A stretch of 64,000 nucleotides of DNA from Phallus indusiatus (GCA_027605045.1 JAQFWX010000003.1:620001-684000), one strand, 5' to 3'. Positions 34,394-49,547 are shown, numbered from the stretch's first letter. The notes: generated by a model from the sequence alone, not told the origin. Numbers and translations are program-made.

Positions 34394-34592
34394 GGTATGA
34401 AAGAGATTAAGCCTGACTCGGAGGCCTGAGGTTATAAGTCAAGCACAAACACTGGCTTGCCTAAAATTAGCTGCAACAAGCGCGTCAATTGAGAGTGCCA
34501 CCAATTACTATCCGCACTTGCTTTACTTCAAAATGGGACGTTTATATTTGATATTATCTTTAAATGGGTATCTATCTATGTAGAAAACAATG

Positions 34593-35592
34593 CTACAAAA
34601 GTCGTAAACTCCCAGTCACTTCGTTAATCAATGATACAGGCGCAGGTCCTATACCAAGCACTGTGATAGTGCCAGGTTCAACTTCAGTTCGGCCACTGAT
34701 CAAGTACGTTGGGTGAGTGAATAAAAGAAGGAAAGGATGCTTGCAAGCAAAGACGTACGCATCCGCTATCGTTCTAGCACATAGATTCAAACTTTGCGCC
34801 TTAGCTTGAAGTAGTAGCAGTTCATCTTCAGAAGGGCATTTGAGAGCTATTTTGGCTTGACTTCAACATACGCATCAGCTAATGCTAACAATGAGAGGAT
34901 CTTGCTTATTAACTCACCCAGTTCTTTCCCAGTGCTTGACCAGCTGATAAGCATTGTCACCAAATGGTTGTGTGCGTTTTTTTAAATTGGACTCACGGCC
35001 GGGTTGGATTTAACTAGGGATTTGTAGCATGCGAGAGTAGCATGACTAGCCATAATGGTTTAAGAGCTGAGCGAGAGCCAATACGGTTGGACTGTTCATA
35101 CCTACACCTTTGGAACATGAATAAGTCATATAATTTTGTAAGGAGACGCTATTCCATACTGTGCAGCAATTTTACCGGGACTCATTTTTAGATCAGTTCT
35201 TACGCAGAGCACCTAGATAGTAATAATAACATTAAAACAACACTAGGATTTGCAAGAATTGACTCCTACCAGCTTGCATTGCTCAAAGAGACCAGCTGAC
35301 ACCTTGGAGAGACTTGCTCCATCGTCGCCTTCGTTTTCTGAATCATCCGAGTTGGTAGCTGAATCATTTTTTGTTTGGGTTGTGGCTGCAGATCGAATAA
35401 CCGGTGTTTTTGTGCTCAATTGTGTTCGCGCACTGGCAGACAGTCGGCCCAAGCCAAAGCCGAAAAAGAGTGAAGTCAAAAAAATTGCACCCGTTGCTGC
35501 AGTTTTTGCGAGGTTAATAAGATTAAAGCATAAGAATTCTTATTTGAAGTGCTAAGCTGTCTTTACGCACCTATACTTGAAGGACTAGGCAT
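34593..35592 (-). CDS. PTH2: Peptidyl-tRNA hydrolase 2 with N-terminal anchor and 6-nt exon
   Basis: Eight exons give 195 residues: 35592-35571, 35496-35270, 35212-35160, 35107-35102, 35045-34997, 34943-34918, 34860-34759, 34695-34593. It frees peptides from prematurely released peptidyl-tRNA. The N-terminus has a hydrophobic segment [14 protein letters not shown], as in membrane-anchored Pth2/Bit1. The domain has [18 protein letters not shown], then [52 protein letters not shown] and [12 protein letters not shown]. The universally conserved AAQCSHA is complete only when a 6-nt exon GTGTAG is included. Confidence 0.93.
35102..35107 (-). other. PTH2: 6-nt micro-exon (GTGTAG) of PTH2
   Basis: It is flanked by introns of 52 nt (35159-35108, GTATGG...CCAAAG) and 56 nt (35101-35046, GTATGA...GGCTAG). 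It supplies G-TGT-AG, joining CA and T to encode Gln-Cys-Ser in AAQCSHAT. Confidence 0.85.
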
Positions 35593-35662
35593 TTGCGGCT
35601 ACCAAAGAGGTGACGGAGATTCGTGTGACAGCGTGAAATTTCTAATTTGGCTTTCCACCAAA

Positions 35663-37570
35663 ATGACCTCTGCAGAGGAAGACTCGGCACCAGCACCAGT
35701 TCCCAACCAAAATCAAAGCGATGATCCTTCTCAACAACGTTTCACTGATTTGGAGTTGTCGGAAAACACAACCAAGGCTCTGTCGGAGATGGGTTTCAAA
35801 ACAATGACACCAGTTCAGGCCCGTTCAATTCCTCCATTACTGGCGGGTAAAGACGTTCTGGGAGCTGCGAGGACAGGTTCAGGAAAGACATTGGCCTTCT
35901 TAATCCCAAGCGTGGAACTGCTATGCAGACTCAAATTCAAGCCTCGGAATGGTTTGGGCTTATTTCCTTCATTATTTGTCTCTTTCCAGCTGTTCTAAAA
36001 ACTTTTCATTCTTCAGGTACTGGAATTGTAGTTATATCTCCTACTCGGGAATTAGCCTTACAGATTTTTGGCGTTGTAAAAGAGTTAATGGCTCACCATT
36101 CTCAAACTTTCGGAATTGTAATGGGCGGTGCGAATATGAGAGCTGAAGCGGAAAAACTCGCGAAAGGGGTTAACCTATTGGTGGCAACCCCAGGACGATT
36201 GTTAGATCATTTGCAAGTGAGCTGAAACGATTAAACTTTTGAAGTTTTTGCTCATTTTGGTTTTTAGAATACGAAGGGATTCGTGTTCCGGAATTTAAAA
36301 GCCTTGGTTATCGACGAAGCCGACAGAATTCTGGAAGTTGGTTTCGAAGAGGAAATGAAAAAGATAATAGCTATACTTCCTAATGGTAAGCTAACAATAT
36401 TGATTAGAGTACTGTTCTCATTTCACTTCCAGAAAATCGACAATCAATGCTTTTCTCTGCCACACAAACAAATAAAGTGACAGATTTAGCCAGAATCTCT
36501 CTCCGACCAGGTCCAATGTATATCGACGTTGATTCGGAAAAAACTACCAGCACAGTTTCGACATTATCTCAAGGTTATGTCGTCTGTCCATCCGACAAAC
36601 GTTTCTTGCTGCTTTTTACGTTCCTACGGAAAAACAAAAACAAGAAAATCGTCGTTTTCTTCTCCAGCTGTAATTCTGTGAAATATCACGCAGAATTACT
36701 AAACTATATAGATGTTCCAGTATTGGACCTTCACGTATGTTTTAGCTATTTCGTTCTCGGTTTCACACACCACAACTTCTGTTTTAAATAGGGAAAACAA
36801 AAACAACAAAAACGAACTAATACATTCTTCGAGTTCTGTAATGCACCGCAAGGGACATTGCTTTGCACAGACGTCGCAGCTCGAGGTCTCGATGTACCTA
36901 ATGTCGATTGGATAGTTCAGTTTGATCCGCCAGACGACCCCGTCGACTATATCCATCGTGTCGGAAGGACAGCTCGTGCTGGAAAAGGAGGAAAGAGTTT
37001 ACTGTTTCTCCTCGAAAGTGAACTCGGATTTCTACGCTACCTCAAAGAGGCCAAAGTTCCGTTAAACGAATTCAGTTTTCCCACTGATCGCGTTGCCAAC
37101 GTACAAAACCAGGTCTGTCGACTATTCGTTTTTCCGTCTCGGTCGTCCTACTGACAACTTTATAGCTGGAGAAATTATTACAGAAAAACTATTATCTACA
37201 TCAGTCAGCCAAGGATGGCTTTAGGTCGTACATTCAGGCGTATGCATCGTATTCTTTGAAGCAAATATTCGACATACATAAGCTGGATTTGGCCAAGGTT
37301 GGAAAAGCGTTCGGTTTCACGGTCCCACCTAGAATCAACGTCGTAATGGGAGAAGGAAAAGGCGGAGCCGGCCGAACGGGTCATAAACGCAAAAGAGCAC
37401 AGGGCGATGATGACAATAACGCGGAGGAAGAAGACACGCAAGAAAGCAGACCAGCTCCTCGCGATAAGTCAAAGTCGCGGCGGAGGGAACAACTAGGTAA
37501 AAAGGTGGACAAAGAAATTTACAGGAAGAAACGTCCAAAATCCGCCGATGGCGTTCAGTGGAGTAGCTGA
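35663..37570 (+). CDS. HAS1: DEAD-box RNA helicase Has1 (DDX18)
   Basis: Six exons (35663-35951, 36017-36216, 36268-36385, 36433-36734, 36792-37112, 37166-37570) give 544 residues. All helicase motifs are present: FKTMTPVQ (Q), ARTGSGKT (I), PTRELALQ (Ia), TPGRLLDH (Ib), DEAD (II), SATQ (III), [11 protein letters not shown] (IV), TDVAARGLD (V) and [10 protein letters not shown] (VI). The C-terminus [24 protein letters not shown] is diagnostic of Has1, a nucleolar helicase for 40S and 60S ribosome assembly. A basic tail follows. It starts 70 bp from the divergent PTH2 ATG. Confidence 0.95.
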
Positions 37571-37683
37571 TTCATGTTTTTCAACCTTCGTATGATTATG
37601 TATAATATGGTTACTGTTAATTCTACAATACATCCTGCGAGATATATACACTAAAGCAATATAACAGGTGAAAACGGTACATG

Positions 37684-40396
<2,713 letters not shown>

Positions 40397-40562
40397 GGTG
40401 AAAGTCGAGAGCGACGCGCTCTTCTTTTTTTGATGCCGCCAATAATGTTAATGACCGCGCTTTAGTCCCAAACTCCCACGGTTTGCATTTTTTTTGTCCG
40501 CCCGTCTACGTAATACGAACTGGGGCCACGCGCTTCTTGCGACTTTCCTTCCTCGTATCATC
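40397..40562. promoter_or_regulatory. 166-bp divergent promoter, MCM3 / TMEM33
   Basis: The MCM3 ATG (40396, minus) and the TMEM33-like ATG (40563, plus) are 166 bp apart. An ACGCG-type element (GACGCGCT at 40411-40418) resembles the MluI cell-cycle box (ACGCGT core) used by MBF for replication genes, but it is not an exact match. Confidence 0.4.
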
Positions 40563-41719
40563 ATGGCGAATACGCAGGTGAGGATATTCTGTTGTTCTCC
40601 TCTTTACTTCTCAATGACAATCATTTTGTATAGCACTATCTGTGGGCAGGCGGACATTTCTTGCTTCTTCTTTTCTCTCTTCGTTATTTTCTTGCCTACG
40701 TCACCTTCAAAAGTAACTTTTATGTCAAGTCTTACAGACGTAAGTAATCCATTCTCTTAGAGGCAATTATGTCTTATGAAACGATATAACGATTCTCTCA
40801 GTTTCTCTGTTGGGAGCTCTCATGAGCTATGCAATTGTTTGTTTGTAAGTTAAAGTGGACATACCATTGGGTTCACGTCGCTCACTCCGTTTTCGCATTC
40901 CTTTATCAGCAAAGCACTGGGTGTGAGTTGCGTTCAGAAATTGTGATGATAATACGTCCTGAACCTTTTTAAGGCTCCTTCTCCAACCAGTGCATTTGTA
41001 CAAAGAGCGATGTTGGACGAGGTAAATCAGCGTGCATGATTTAACATCACCAAGCTAATCACCAGCCAGAATGTACAATATTTCATCCTTGCGCTATACT
41101 GGTGGTTTTCAAAACCAATTCCTCGCAAGTTCTTTAAACCCCAGAAGTTTCAGAAATGCTAAGTTTTTTTCCTCAGTCGCGTTATTACCATACATGGTAT
41201 TCTCTCTCTTCCATGCTCTCACCTTCATTCGTACCACCATTCTTCCTCGAATGTATTCCCCGCCTCCAACACAAGGAACAACGTCTCCAGTACCTCCACA
41301 AACACAGGCAGGAAAAATGATTCAGGTTTGGGTAAAATGTATTTTTTCTCTCCCTTGCTTGCTCGATCGCGTATTTACGGTACCCCCCAGCAAACTATGA
41401 TCGAGCAATGTATCTCACCGCATTTGCGGAGTTCTTTATTCTCTTCAGAGTTGTCATTGGTGCACTGACCTTCCAAAACTCGTTCTTGACTCCCATTATC
41501 TACGCACATTTCATCAGACAACGCTATTATCAATCTCCTTTCACACGTTACGCGGCTGGAGAGATCAGGAAGAATGTGGATAAATACGCAGTTATGCATC
41601 CGACAGCTCATCAAATTTGGGAGTCCTCGAAGAGATATATTACTGGTTGGGTTGGCAACACCATTGAGCCAGCACCAGCCGGTGCATCAGCGAGGAGAGC
41701 TTCTACGCCAAGGAACTAG
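40563..41719 (+). CDS. TMEM33/Pom33/Tts1 family ER membrane protein
   Basis: Eight exons (40563-40577, 40634-40739, 40802-40844, 40910-40922, 40974-41021, 41070-41124, 41177-41338, 41391-41719) give 256 residues. Hydrophobic segments are GGHFLLLLFSLRYFLAYV, LSLLGALMSYAIVC, YFILALYWWF with LALLPYMVFSLFHALTF, and MYLTAFAEFFILFRVVIGAL. The last continues to FQNSFLTPIIYAHFIRQRYYQSPFTR, a strong family signature. The proteins shape ER tubules and associate with nuclear pores. Exon 4 is 13 nt, and the intron 41125-41176 has a GC donor (GCAAGT). The junction before NYDRAMY uses donor GTATTT at 41339. Confidence 0.88.
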
Positions 41720-42989
41720 ACGGATGGCTTTGAATAATATATCTCTTGACCAAAGAGTCTGAGCGTCTCTTTAGTACATACATAATTGTCAGTATTAAAC
41801 GTATTTGTCTGTTTCCATGCAGGGAACTAGTGTGACGTCACAGAAGTACCTCGCGGTTATTCCTCAAGAAACACCTCTTGTGCCCCATCTAGTGACTTTC
41901 CTACCTTACATCCCATGGATTCCAATGATCGACGTTCGCAGATCTTTTTACGATGCCCAGATTCAATCGTCGGATCGGGTTAAAGCCGCAATAAAAACAG
42001 TGCACTACCATGTAATAATCCTATCAAGTGGATTCTAGCAGTGGGTCTATACCTCACTATTCAAGATTTGGTCCGTTCGACCAAGTACATCTTGCTACTC
42101 AGGATCATTGATCAAACGACAGCGGTGACGCGGCCGTAGCGGATTCCATGGGATCCCTAAAAGTCACGCGTCATTCCAGACCAATTTCTGTACCATGATA
42201 TTGCATTGTGATCCCAGATGCTGCTTCCGCTATGTATGTATATATCTTCTTCCCCCAAATCATGAATTTATTGACACTTCCACAGATCGTGTAATCCTGA
42301 GGATTCGCTAGCTAACTCAATGTTTATAGAAATACTTAGATAATGTTGTTTTATCTTTAACTCTTGATGATCGCCCACTATGTTTTCTTTTTTGTTTGTG
42401 GACCACCATGACCTACATATGTGGCCGCCACTATATAGCATGCACGCTCGTCCTTAGTCTGTAACATTGGAATTTTCACTGTACCACAACACAGCCCCCA
42501 TCATGAATATCCTATCAAAAACCGCGGCCAAATTCTGACCTTCGGCTCACAGAAAGGCGGGAACAGGCTAACTAGCAGTGTGGAGACTCGGTCATGTTTA
42601 TATTCGCATTGACAAGGTACAAGATGGTTTCGTCGGAGCAGCCTCGGCTTTTCTTGCGCGTAGTCTGTGCATTAATCTCCACCAACGGTACTAATCTCAC
42701 TTTGGGAGCGGTTCTTCCCGTGACCATGCTCCGAGCTGTACTCGCATTTTATTCTTTGCGTTTTCTTCATAATCGGCCCGTTCACCCTCACGTGTCTCAT
42801 CTAGGAAGCCTTCGATGGTTAACCCGAGAGGAGCACAGAGAGTCGCAAAACCTTCCGGGCCAATCTTCTCTTGCATTGCTCATGTTCTTGTATAATTTAT
42901 GGATAACCTCGGATTGAATAGATGGGAAGCTGCATCCTATTTATTAGAACCGCGATTGTCCCTAGCAAAAGACTCAAACTGTGCTCACG
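41720..42989. other. 1.27 kb intergenic region before the galactanase
   Basis: No supportable gene. An open frame of 107 codons at 42594-42917 begins with a true ATG, but has no recognisable motif and is left out. A TGACGTCA palindrome lies at 41833-41840. Confidence 0.4.
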
Positions 42990-44390
42990 ATGAAGGCGTT
43001 TCTCCTCTCTATATCCTTCCTATTTTTATGCACTTTCAGCTCGTACGCACTTAAATACCATGGAGCCGATATATCCTCTCTCCTTGTTGTAGAATCAGAT
43101 GGAATTTCTTTTTCCGATAATGGGAAGACCACTCCGTTTGAAGACATCATGACGGCTCATGGAGGAAATACTGTCCGTATCCGCGTATGGACGGCTGGGC
43201 AGTATACAACCTCGTATGCGCTGCAGTTGGCTAAAAGAGTCAAAGCCGCTGGCATGACTTTGATAATCGATCTTCATCTCAGCGATACTTGTATGTTTCT
43301 CGCTGACACCTTTATTTTTGAGTAGATGAATAACGCCTTTTCAAAACAGGGGCTGACCCTGGTCACCAGGCAATTCCTTCCAGTTGGCCAACAACATTGT
43401 CAGGGCTGAATACGCAAATATACGAGTATCTCATCCTCATTTAAACAGTTATCGTGACGTGTCTTGAATCACAATTCTAGATATACATCTCAAATTGTTG
43501 AGCAATTTAGTGCCCAAGGGACGCCGATTGACATCTTGCAGGTTAGAGCAGAGTCACTGATTCGAAACATCTGCGAATGACCCTTTAGATTGGAAACGAA
43601 ATTAACAACGGGATATTATGGCCCGTAGGGGAAATATCAGTCAACGGCATCAATCCTGTTTCCCAGCTTCTTCACTCCGCTGTGAATGGAGCTAAGGCAG
43701 CCGGTTTCTCTGGTCAGACCTTACTTCACCTGGCAAACGGATGGGACTGGTCAGGATTAGACTCCTTTTTCGGAAGCGTCTTCATTCCTGGTGTCCTGTC
43801 AACCTCAGATGTGGATATCATTGGCGTTTCATTCTATCCTTTCTACGATGCGGGGGCAACTTTTTCTGCACTACAGTCCTCACTTACCAATCTGGCAAAC
43901 GATTTCAAAAAGCCCATCGTGGTCGCAGAGACAGATTGGCCCGTGTCTTGTCCTGGAGTCACCTTGACTGAACCTAGTATTCCTGTCTCCACTTCTGGTC
44001 AAATAACCTGGTAAGGAAAAAAAACTCGAGGCCGTTTACTTGAATGATAACTTGTGCAGGACCTCTGATATCAAAAATATTTTGGCCTCCCTGCCCAATG
44101 GATTAGGTCAAGGCATTTGTGAGTGTTATAACAAAAATATTGGTTCTCAATTTGACGTGTGCCTTGTCAGTTTATTGGGAACCAGGTAATGTCAAATATC
44201 CTATGATGATTTTGTCTATTGAACCCTCCTTTCAGCTTGGGTCGGGAGCGCGAATTTGGGTTCTTCATGCGCTGTGAGTGTATTTTAAGTAGGCCCTTAT
44301 AACTTCTCAATTGTGGGAACGTAGGATAATTTGCTTGTTAACCCTAATGGCACGACGCGAAGTTCCATCAATATTTGGGAAGATATGTGA
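42990..44390 (+). CDS. Secreted endo-beta-1,4-galactanase, GH53
   Basis: Eight exons (42990-43290, 43350-43425, 43481-43541, 43589-44010, 44060-44118, 44171-44185, 44236-44273, 44325-44390) give 345 residues. A signal peptide (AFLLSISFLFLCTFSSYA) leads to LKYHGADISSL. GH53 marks are TVRIRVWTAG, DLHLSDTWADPGHQ, IGNEINNGILWP (acid/base Glu) and VVAETDWP (nucleophile Glu), ending in YWEPAWVG. The enzyme cuts galactan side chains of pectin outside the cell. Exon 6 is a 15-nt micro-exon that encodes the conserved YWEP. Confidence 0.94.
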
Positions 44391-44472
44391 TCCTTTAACT
44401 GGTTTCCGGAGCTCTTTTGTCTATTTTGCATCATGTCAAGTTCAAATGAAACATTCGATGATGAACTGTATT

Positions 44473-46654
44473 TTATAAGTCTGCATTTCTCAAAGTAGGG
44501 TCAATGCATTCTAAGCCAAGTAATTCAAATACAGCCGCCTCACTCATGGGGAAGAATAATTTCGAATCGCGTCGTCGTGTGCTATAAAACGATCAGCCTT
44601 TCGTGTGTTTAAGTTCGCTTGTAACCTTACATTCCTCCACTATCGAACTTCATACCCCTATAAAAATGATTGGAAAAAAATAAACTTCAAAGAAATGCAT
44701 TTTAATTACATTTTCTGCTTAGCCCACAGCCGAAGATCCCGTTCGAATAAAGACGATCCCGTCCTTTCCAATGTCAGCACTTCCAGTTGCTCATCGAAAA
44801 ATCAACCCTTACCATCCCACAACAGCAGTCCAATATAAATTGATAGGAGCAAAAATCAAATCGACTCTCCGATGTATACTTGAGGTCTGTGGCAAACGAA
44901 AAACTACAAGAGCTTTATCAAGGAGTCCCAGTGAGGGTGATCTGGTTTTGATGCTCCAGCAGGCATATGCAACGGATGAGTAGATCTGAAACCAGAAGCG
45001 TCTGTGGTCTAGTTCAGCTATAATCTTCCTCTCGATATGTGAAGACGCACGAAACACGTGAGTCACCAAGCCTAAATTCCTTTCAGGGCTCTACATAAAG
45101 GCGATTTCGGGAGACGAGCCCATACCTTTTTTCCCTAAAGCTTCAACAAGTCGCTTACACAAGTTTATTTCCTTGCCTAAATCAGGATGCGAAAATACGA
45201 TATCGATGTCATTGCATTCTTGCTTTCCTCGTCTGTACCTACAAAGCAAAGTCGGTGAAGCTGAGAAACCGAAAATCAACCTACGTACCCGCCAACTATA
45301 ATCCGCACGCAGCCCTTCTCAAGTGCTTCCAATTCAGCTCCAATGATACCATCAATCTGCTCAACTTCCGATCGAGAGATGCTAATCCAATGTTACCGCA
45401 GCAATGACGTGTAGAAGCGTTAGCACCAACGTCTGCCTTAAATCATTGCGCAATTCCAAAGCTTCCCTCACGCCTGATACTGCACCAGACCAGCGAGGTG
45501 GATCAATCGTACTTGATTCTAAATCGCTTCCATAGATACGACCCAGATCTTCAAGAGATCTACACCCTTCTCGATATAATTGAGATGCCTTTAATGGACC
45601 GATTCCATGTATGGAGGTAAACTCTTTCAGGCTTCCATAACGTGTTGATGCTTTGACACGCTCTAGAAGAAACCGTAAGCTTTACTGGAATAAGCCGCAA
45701 AACAGACGGACTCACCAGCCTCACCGACTTCTCCTTTTGATAGGAACTCGTCGAGCTGTGACGGAAGGTTAGAACAGAATCACAGCAAAGCGGATCACTA
45801 ACCATGCTGATTAGTTTCGGGCCAATGAAGGGCAAGCTTTTAACTTGATCAATTCGTTCTATCTTGTGCGGGTACGCTAAGAATGTATGATAGAAGAAAT
45901 TCAATATGCAGCAGTTGAATTCATATTACCCTTTAAAATCTACAAAAATTAAAGCATATCATGTGACTGTAATTTCGAAACATACTCCTATGGCTCTGGT
46001 ATAGCTCATGAAACTCCTCTTCTCGTTGTCGAGAAACCGAGCCTCGCGAATTACGGCTAATTGATGGAGAAAGTCCTGGTTATGAGAAATGAGAGGGGAG
46101 GCGCGTTGCACAGCGAACTTTGATGTGTATGAGAGATGCTTGGGGGGTGGGATCATAGGTTGGTCTTCATTTTGCATCTTTTGATTGTGCTCAAGACAAT
46201 ATTCTAGGGTACATTTCTTTAAGGGGCATATGGCATAAAAGTCTTCAAACGACAGCAGCTTTTGAGAGATGACGGACTGAGTCACCCATCCGGGTATCAA
46301 TATCACTTTAGATTTCTGACATATCAGAAAACATATGTGAGTCTGGAACAGTGCTATCTAGCGAGTGAACAAATGACAAACGGCAGTTTTCAGAGAAATG
46401 TGACGTTCCAGACGTTTCAACATCCCTATGCGTGTGATGATGATTTCAGCCGTTTCTGGATTGGACATTAGTTTCGCGCCATTCGATACCACCAAGTCAG
46501 TCAATAACTCCAGTTCGGTTGCGTCGAATTTGCTTTGAATAACATATAATTTCAGGCCAGAGAAGATACCAGGTTTCCGAGTCGTGGTCGAATGCTTGGA
46601 TACTGTAGAGGACAATGAGGAATCGGAAGAAGAGGAATACTTTCTCTTGGGCAT
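44473..46654 (-). CDS. POL4: X-family DNA polymerase with BRCT domain (Pol4/Pol lambda-like)
   Basis: Gap-filling polymerase for end joining and base-excision repair. The first exons are 46654-46382, 46315-45986, 45939-45930 (10 nt), 45876-45803, 45755-45716 and one starting at 45662. Later exon ends are less certain. A BRCT domain spans residues about 30-110 (GIFSGLKLYVIQ, PGWVTQSV). The 8-kDa and thumb parts have LPFIGPKLIS and a helix-hairpin-helix IHGIGPLKASQLY. The palm has GGYRRGKQECNDIDIVFSHPD, where the paired Asp bind metal. The C-terminus has HRRVDLIFAP, YWTAVVGWTGS, FERDLRLWA and LLGLECIDPTLRNADL before the stop at 44475-44473. It converges on the GH53 gene, with 82 bp between the stops. 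Confidence 0.88.
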
Positions 46655-46843
46655 GCGAATCAAGTCCAAGTGTTGAGGTTGAGAATCCGCTTGTACGCCG
46701 ACTCTTCAACGACGTCATTACAAGTCATTAACCATCCAAGGCATAGCAGGGTGCTTTGATAATCTGCATTTGATAATGGTAATAATGTAATACAACGAGC
46801 ACGTGATTCAATACTGTAGCCCACAAGGACCCTTTTAAACTTA
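46655..46843. promoter_or_regulatory. 189-bp divergent promoter, POL4 / CBS-PB1 gene
   Basis: Start codons at 46654 (minus) and 46844 (plus) face away. GACGTCAT at 46709-46716 is a seven-of-eight CRE match. Confidence 0.35.
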
Positions 46844-49228
46844 ATGTCACGAATTCCTCTTCCAGCCCACTCTCATTCCAATTCCAGTACTGGTTTCAAG
46901 AATTCAATTCCACTTCCGTCTCTAGATAACAGACCTATTTCGCCCTCACCATCATCCCCTAGACCTATGAGCACCCTGTCTGCGCCGACCGGTTTCCCAG
47001 ACCCCCGGCGAAAACAAAATAAAAGAGACGAGGTTCGCACCATTTACGCGCGTTTTCTAAGGTAGTCTTTTTATAGGATAACTCCTTCATAGGCTATTCG
47101 GAAGAAGATCGAGTCAGAGCTTTCTCGTAAACGGACGATCTCTACCGCCAATGGGCTCCGTGGTCAGAAATCCCGAAAGCCCGTTGTAGCTAAAGGAACT
47201 GTAGCAGCCCTAAAGCCGAGTCCTGCGCTAACCGTTCCTGACTCTATCAGCGTATCGGATGCTAGTCAGCTGTGTGCTGCTAAGCGTACGGACTGTGTCT
47301 TGGTGGTTGACGAAGAGGAGGGCCTTTGCGGTATTTTTACTGCAAAGGACTTGGCCTACCGTGTGAGCAATTTTCATGGACTTAAGTAGATTCTATTGAT
47401 CTTTTCTCCTGAAATTTTGAAGGTGACAGCAGAGGGTTTGGATCCACGCTCGACTCCCGTCAGTGCCATTATGACTAGGAATCCGATGGTTACTCGGGAC
47501 ACTACCAGCGCGACGGAAGCACTGCAATTGATGGTTCAGAGACACTTTAGGCATCTAGTAAGGCATACAGCCACTGACTTTTAGTTGAATCCTACACTTA
47601 GTCGATTATAGCCTGTCTGCAATGAAGATGGCAATGTAGTCGGTTTACTCGATATTACTAGGTCTTCCATGAAGCGCTGGAAAAGGTCGAACGCAGCTCT
47701 ACCGCATCCCAGCGATTATACAGTGCTTTGGAGGGCGTTCAATCTGAATTAGGTGGTGGCCTTGGCGCAAATCCACAGGCTGCGGCCATGCTTGCTTATG
47801 TCGAAGCTCTCAAAGAAAAGACAGCGTTACCGGATCTCACTACTGTCATGGACTCGAGAACTCAACCAGCTACTGTTGGACCCAGGACGACCGTGCAAGC
47901 CGCCGCGAAACTTATGAAAGAATACAAAACCACCGCGGTATGTGTAATGGAAAACCAAGGTAGCCAAATCCCTGGAGCGTCTAAGATTGCTGGTATCTTT
48001 ACCAGTAAAGATATCGTTCTTCGAGTCATTGCCGCAGGTCTAGATTCTGCTAGATGCAGTGTGGTTCGCGTTATGACGCCGCATCCCGATGTTGCTCCGC
48101 CTACAATGAGCGTTCAGGACGCTTTAAAAAAAATGCACAGCAAGTTTACCCTTTGTTTTCGTGTTCCTTTGTTCCTGATCAATATACAGCTGGTCATTAT
48201 CTCAATTTGCCTGTTGTGGAATCTAATGGTAGATTGGTCGCCATTGTGGACGTATTGAAGTTGACCTACGCAACACTTGAGCAGGCAAGTGTTCTATAAA
48301 TCCTCTGGGACTTGCTTTCAGTGTTTTAATACTCTGGATAAAGATGAATTCTATCAATGCTGGCGACACAGGTGAAACAGGTGAAACAGAAAACGGTCCC
48401 ATGTGGGGCCGCTTTTTTGATTCCATTAATGCCCACGACGATACCGATTCTATTATATCTGGTTCACATCCCATTGAACCCAGCACACCATCTCGTCTGA
48501 CCCATTCCCATATCGGCATAAGGGGCTCCCCTGCCTCTGAAGTACATCCCAATGATTCAGCCTCCGTGATGGATGATGATAAAGGTTCTGAAATTCTACA
48601 GTCTGGTGTGCATGGTGCCATATCATCTATAGCACAACTACCGGTCGTTCCTATAGACGACGGAACGTATGTATTCAAGTTCAAAACGCCCAGCAAGAAT
48701 ACACATCGTTTTCAAGCACGGACCGACAGTATTGAAAACTTACACGATATTGTGGCTGGCAAACTGGCTTTGGACTCGTACTTCACTGAATGGAATGTCG
48801 AAAGGGATGGGCCACCTCCTGATTCAAACGATTTCCAACTTCAGTATACGGACGCTGACGGCGATGTCGTCGTAATGTCATCGGATGCTGACGTCACCGA
48901 TGCAGTCAAGATTGCAAGAGATGCGCATCTCGACCGTGTAGTCTTGACAGTCCACAGCGCGAAGTGGAAACCGATCCCTGTCGAAACGAAAGAGCCAGAA
49001 AAACCGATTTTGCCGCCTCCAGAAATTAAAGATATTAAAGTGGAAGAACAAAACCTCAGCGTTCCGACAACCCCCCCTGTTGTACAATCCCCTGCACCTC
49101 CTCCTGCCCCCGTTGCACAGGAATCTTTCTTAGGGATTCCCCGTGATTTATTACTTCCGGCAAGCATTGGTGCACTTGGTGTCGTAATTATTGGCATATT
49201 TACCATTTCACGATTAACTCGAGATTGA
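46844..49228 (+). CDS. CBS-domain and PB1-domain membrane protein (Mug70-like; one frame break)
   Basis: Exons 46844-47032, 47093-47362, 47423-47557, 47612-48139, 48190-48284 and 48344-49228 give 700 residues after one repair. Four CBS motifs form two pairs: SDASQLCAAKRTDCVLVVDE, PMVTRDTTSATEALQLMVQRHFRHLPV, PATVGPRTTVQAAAKLMKEY and MSVQDALKKMHTGHYLNLPVV. Such pairs bind adenine nucleotides. A PB1 domain follows (TYVFKFKTPSKNTHRF, LQYTDADGDVVVM). A C-terminal helix LLLPASIGALGVVIIGIF suggests tail anchoring. One A seems missing at 47660 (ACTAGG for ACT AAG G), which breaks LLDITKVFHEALEKV. Two introns (48140-48189, 48285-48343) have GC donors. Confidence 0.88.
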
Positions 49229-49547
49229 TTATTACTCATTCAATGAAATTACTTATGCATCCCATTATGAACGTATCATACCTTTATACTTCTTATTCAT
49301 TTGTCTTCTATTATCCCTTCTATCATTAGACCAACCCAGCTTTGAAGCATTAAAAATTGTTTAACCCTTCTCAATTCGGCTTCCGATAGTCGCGTATAGT
49401 TACGAAAATGTTCATATGGGACACGAATTGATTGAACTACGCTAGATCGTCTTACAGTGAGATTAGAAACAAGAAACAAAAGCACATTTCGTTGTATAGT
49501 TATTCTGCTGGGCGGATGATGGATATGTATGGGCAGAGCCCTGGGGT
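49229..49547. other. Convergent intergenic region after the CBS-PB1 gene
   Basis: 319 bp of AT-rich 3'-flank sequence. No gene is supported. Confidence 0.45.

Noticed and set aside
41805..42038. Open frame downstream of the TMEM33-like gene
   Set aside because: Follows the stop codon closely, gives no known motif, and its start is not a convincing exon.
42594..42917. 107-codon open frame with ATG before the galactanase
   Set aside because: No recognisable motif, no splice partner, and unlike the neighbouring genes. It could be real but I cannot support it.
45400..45470. A sixth GC-AG intron in POL4
   Set aside because: A GT donor a few bases downstream gives an equally good frame, so the GC donor is not needed.
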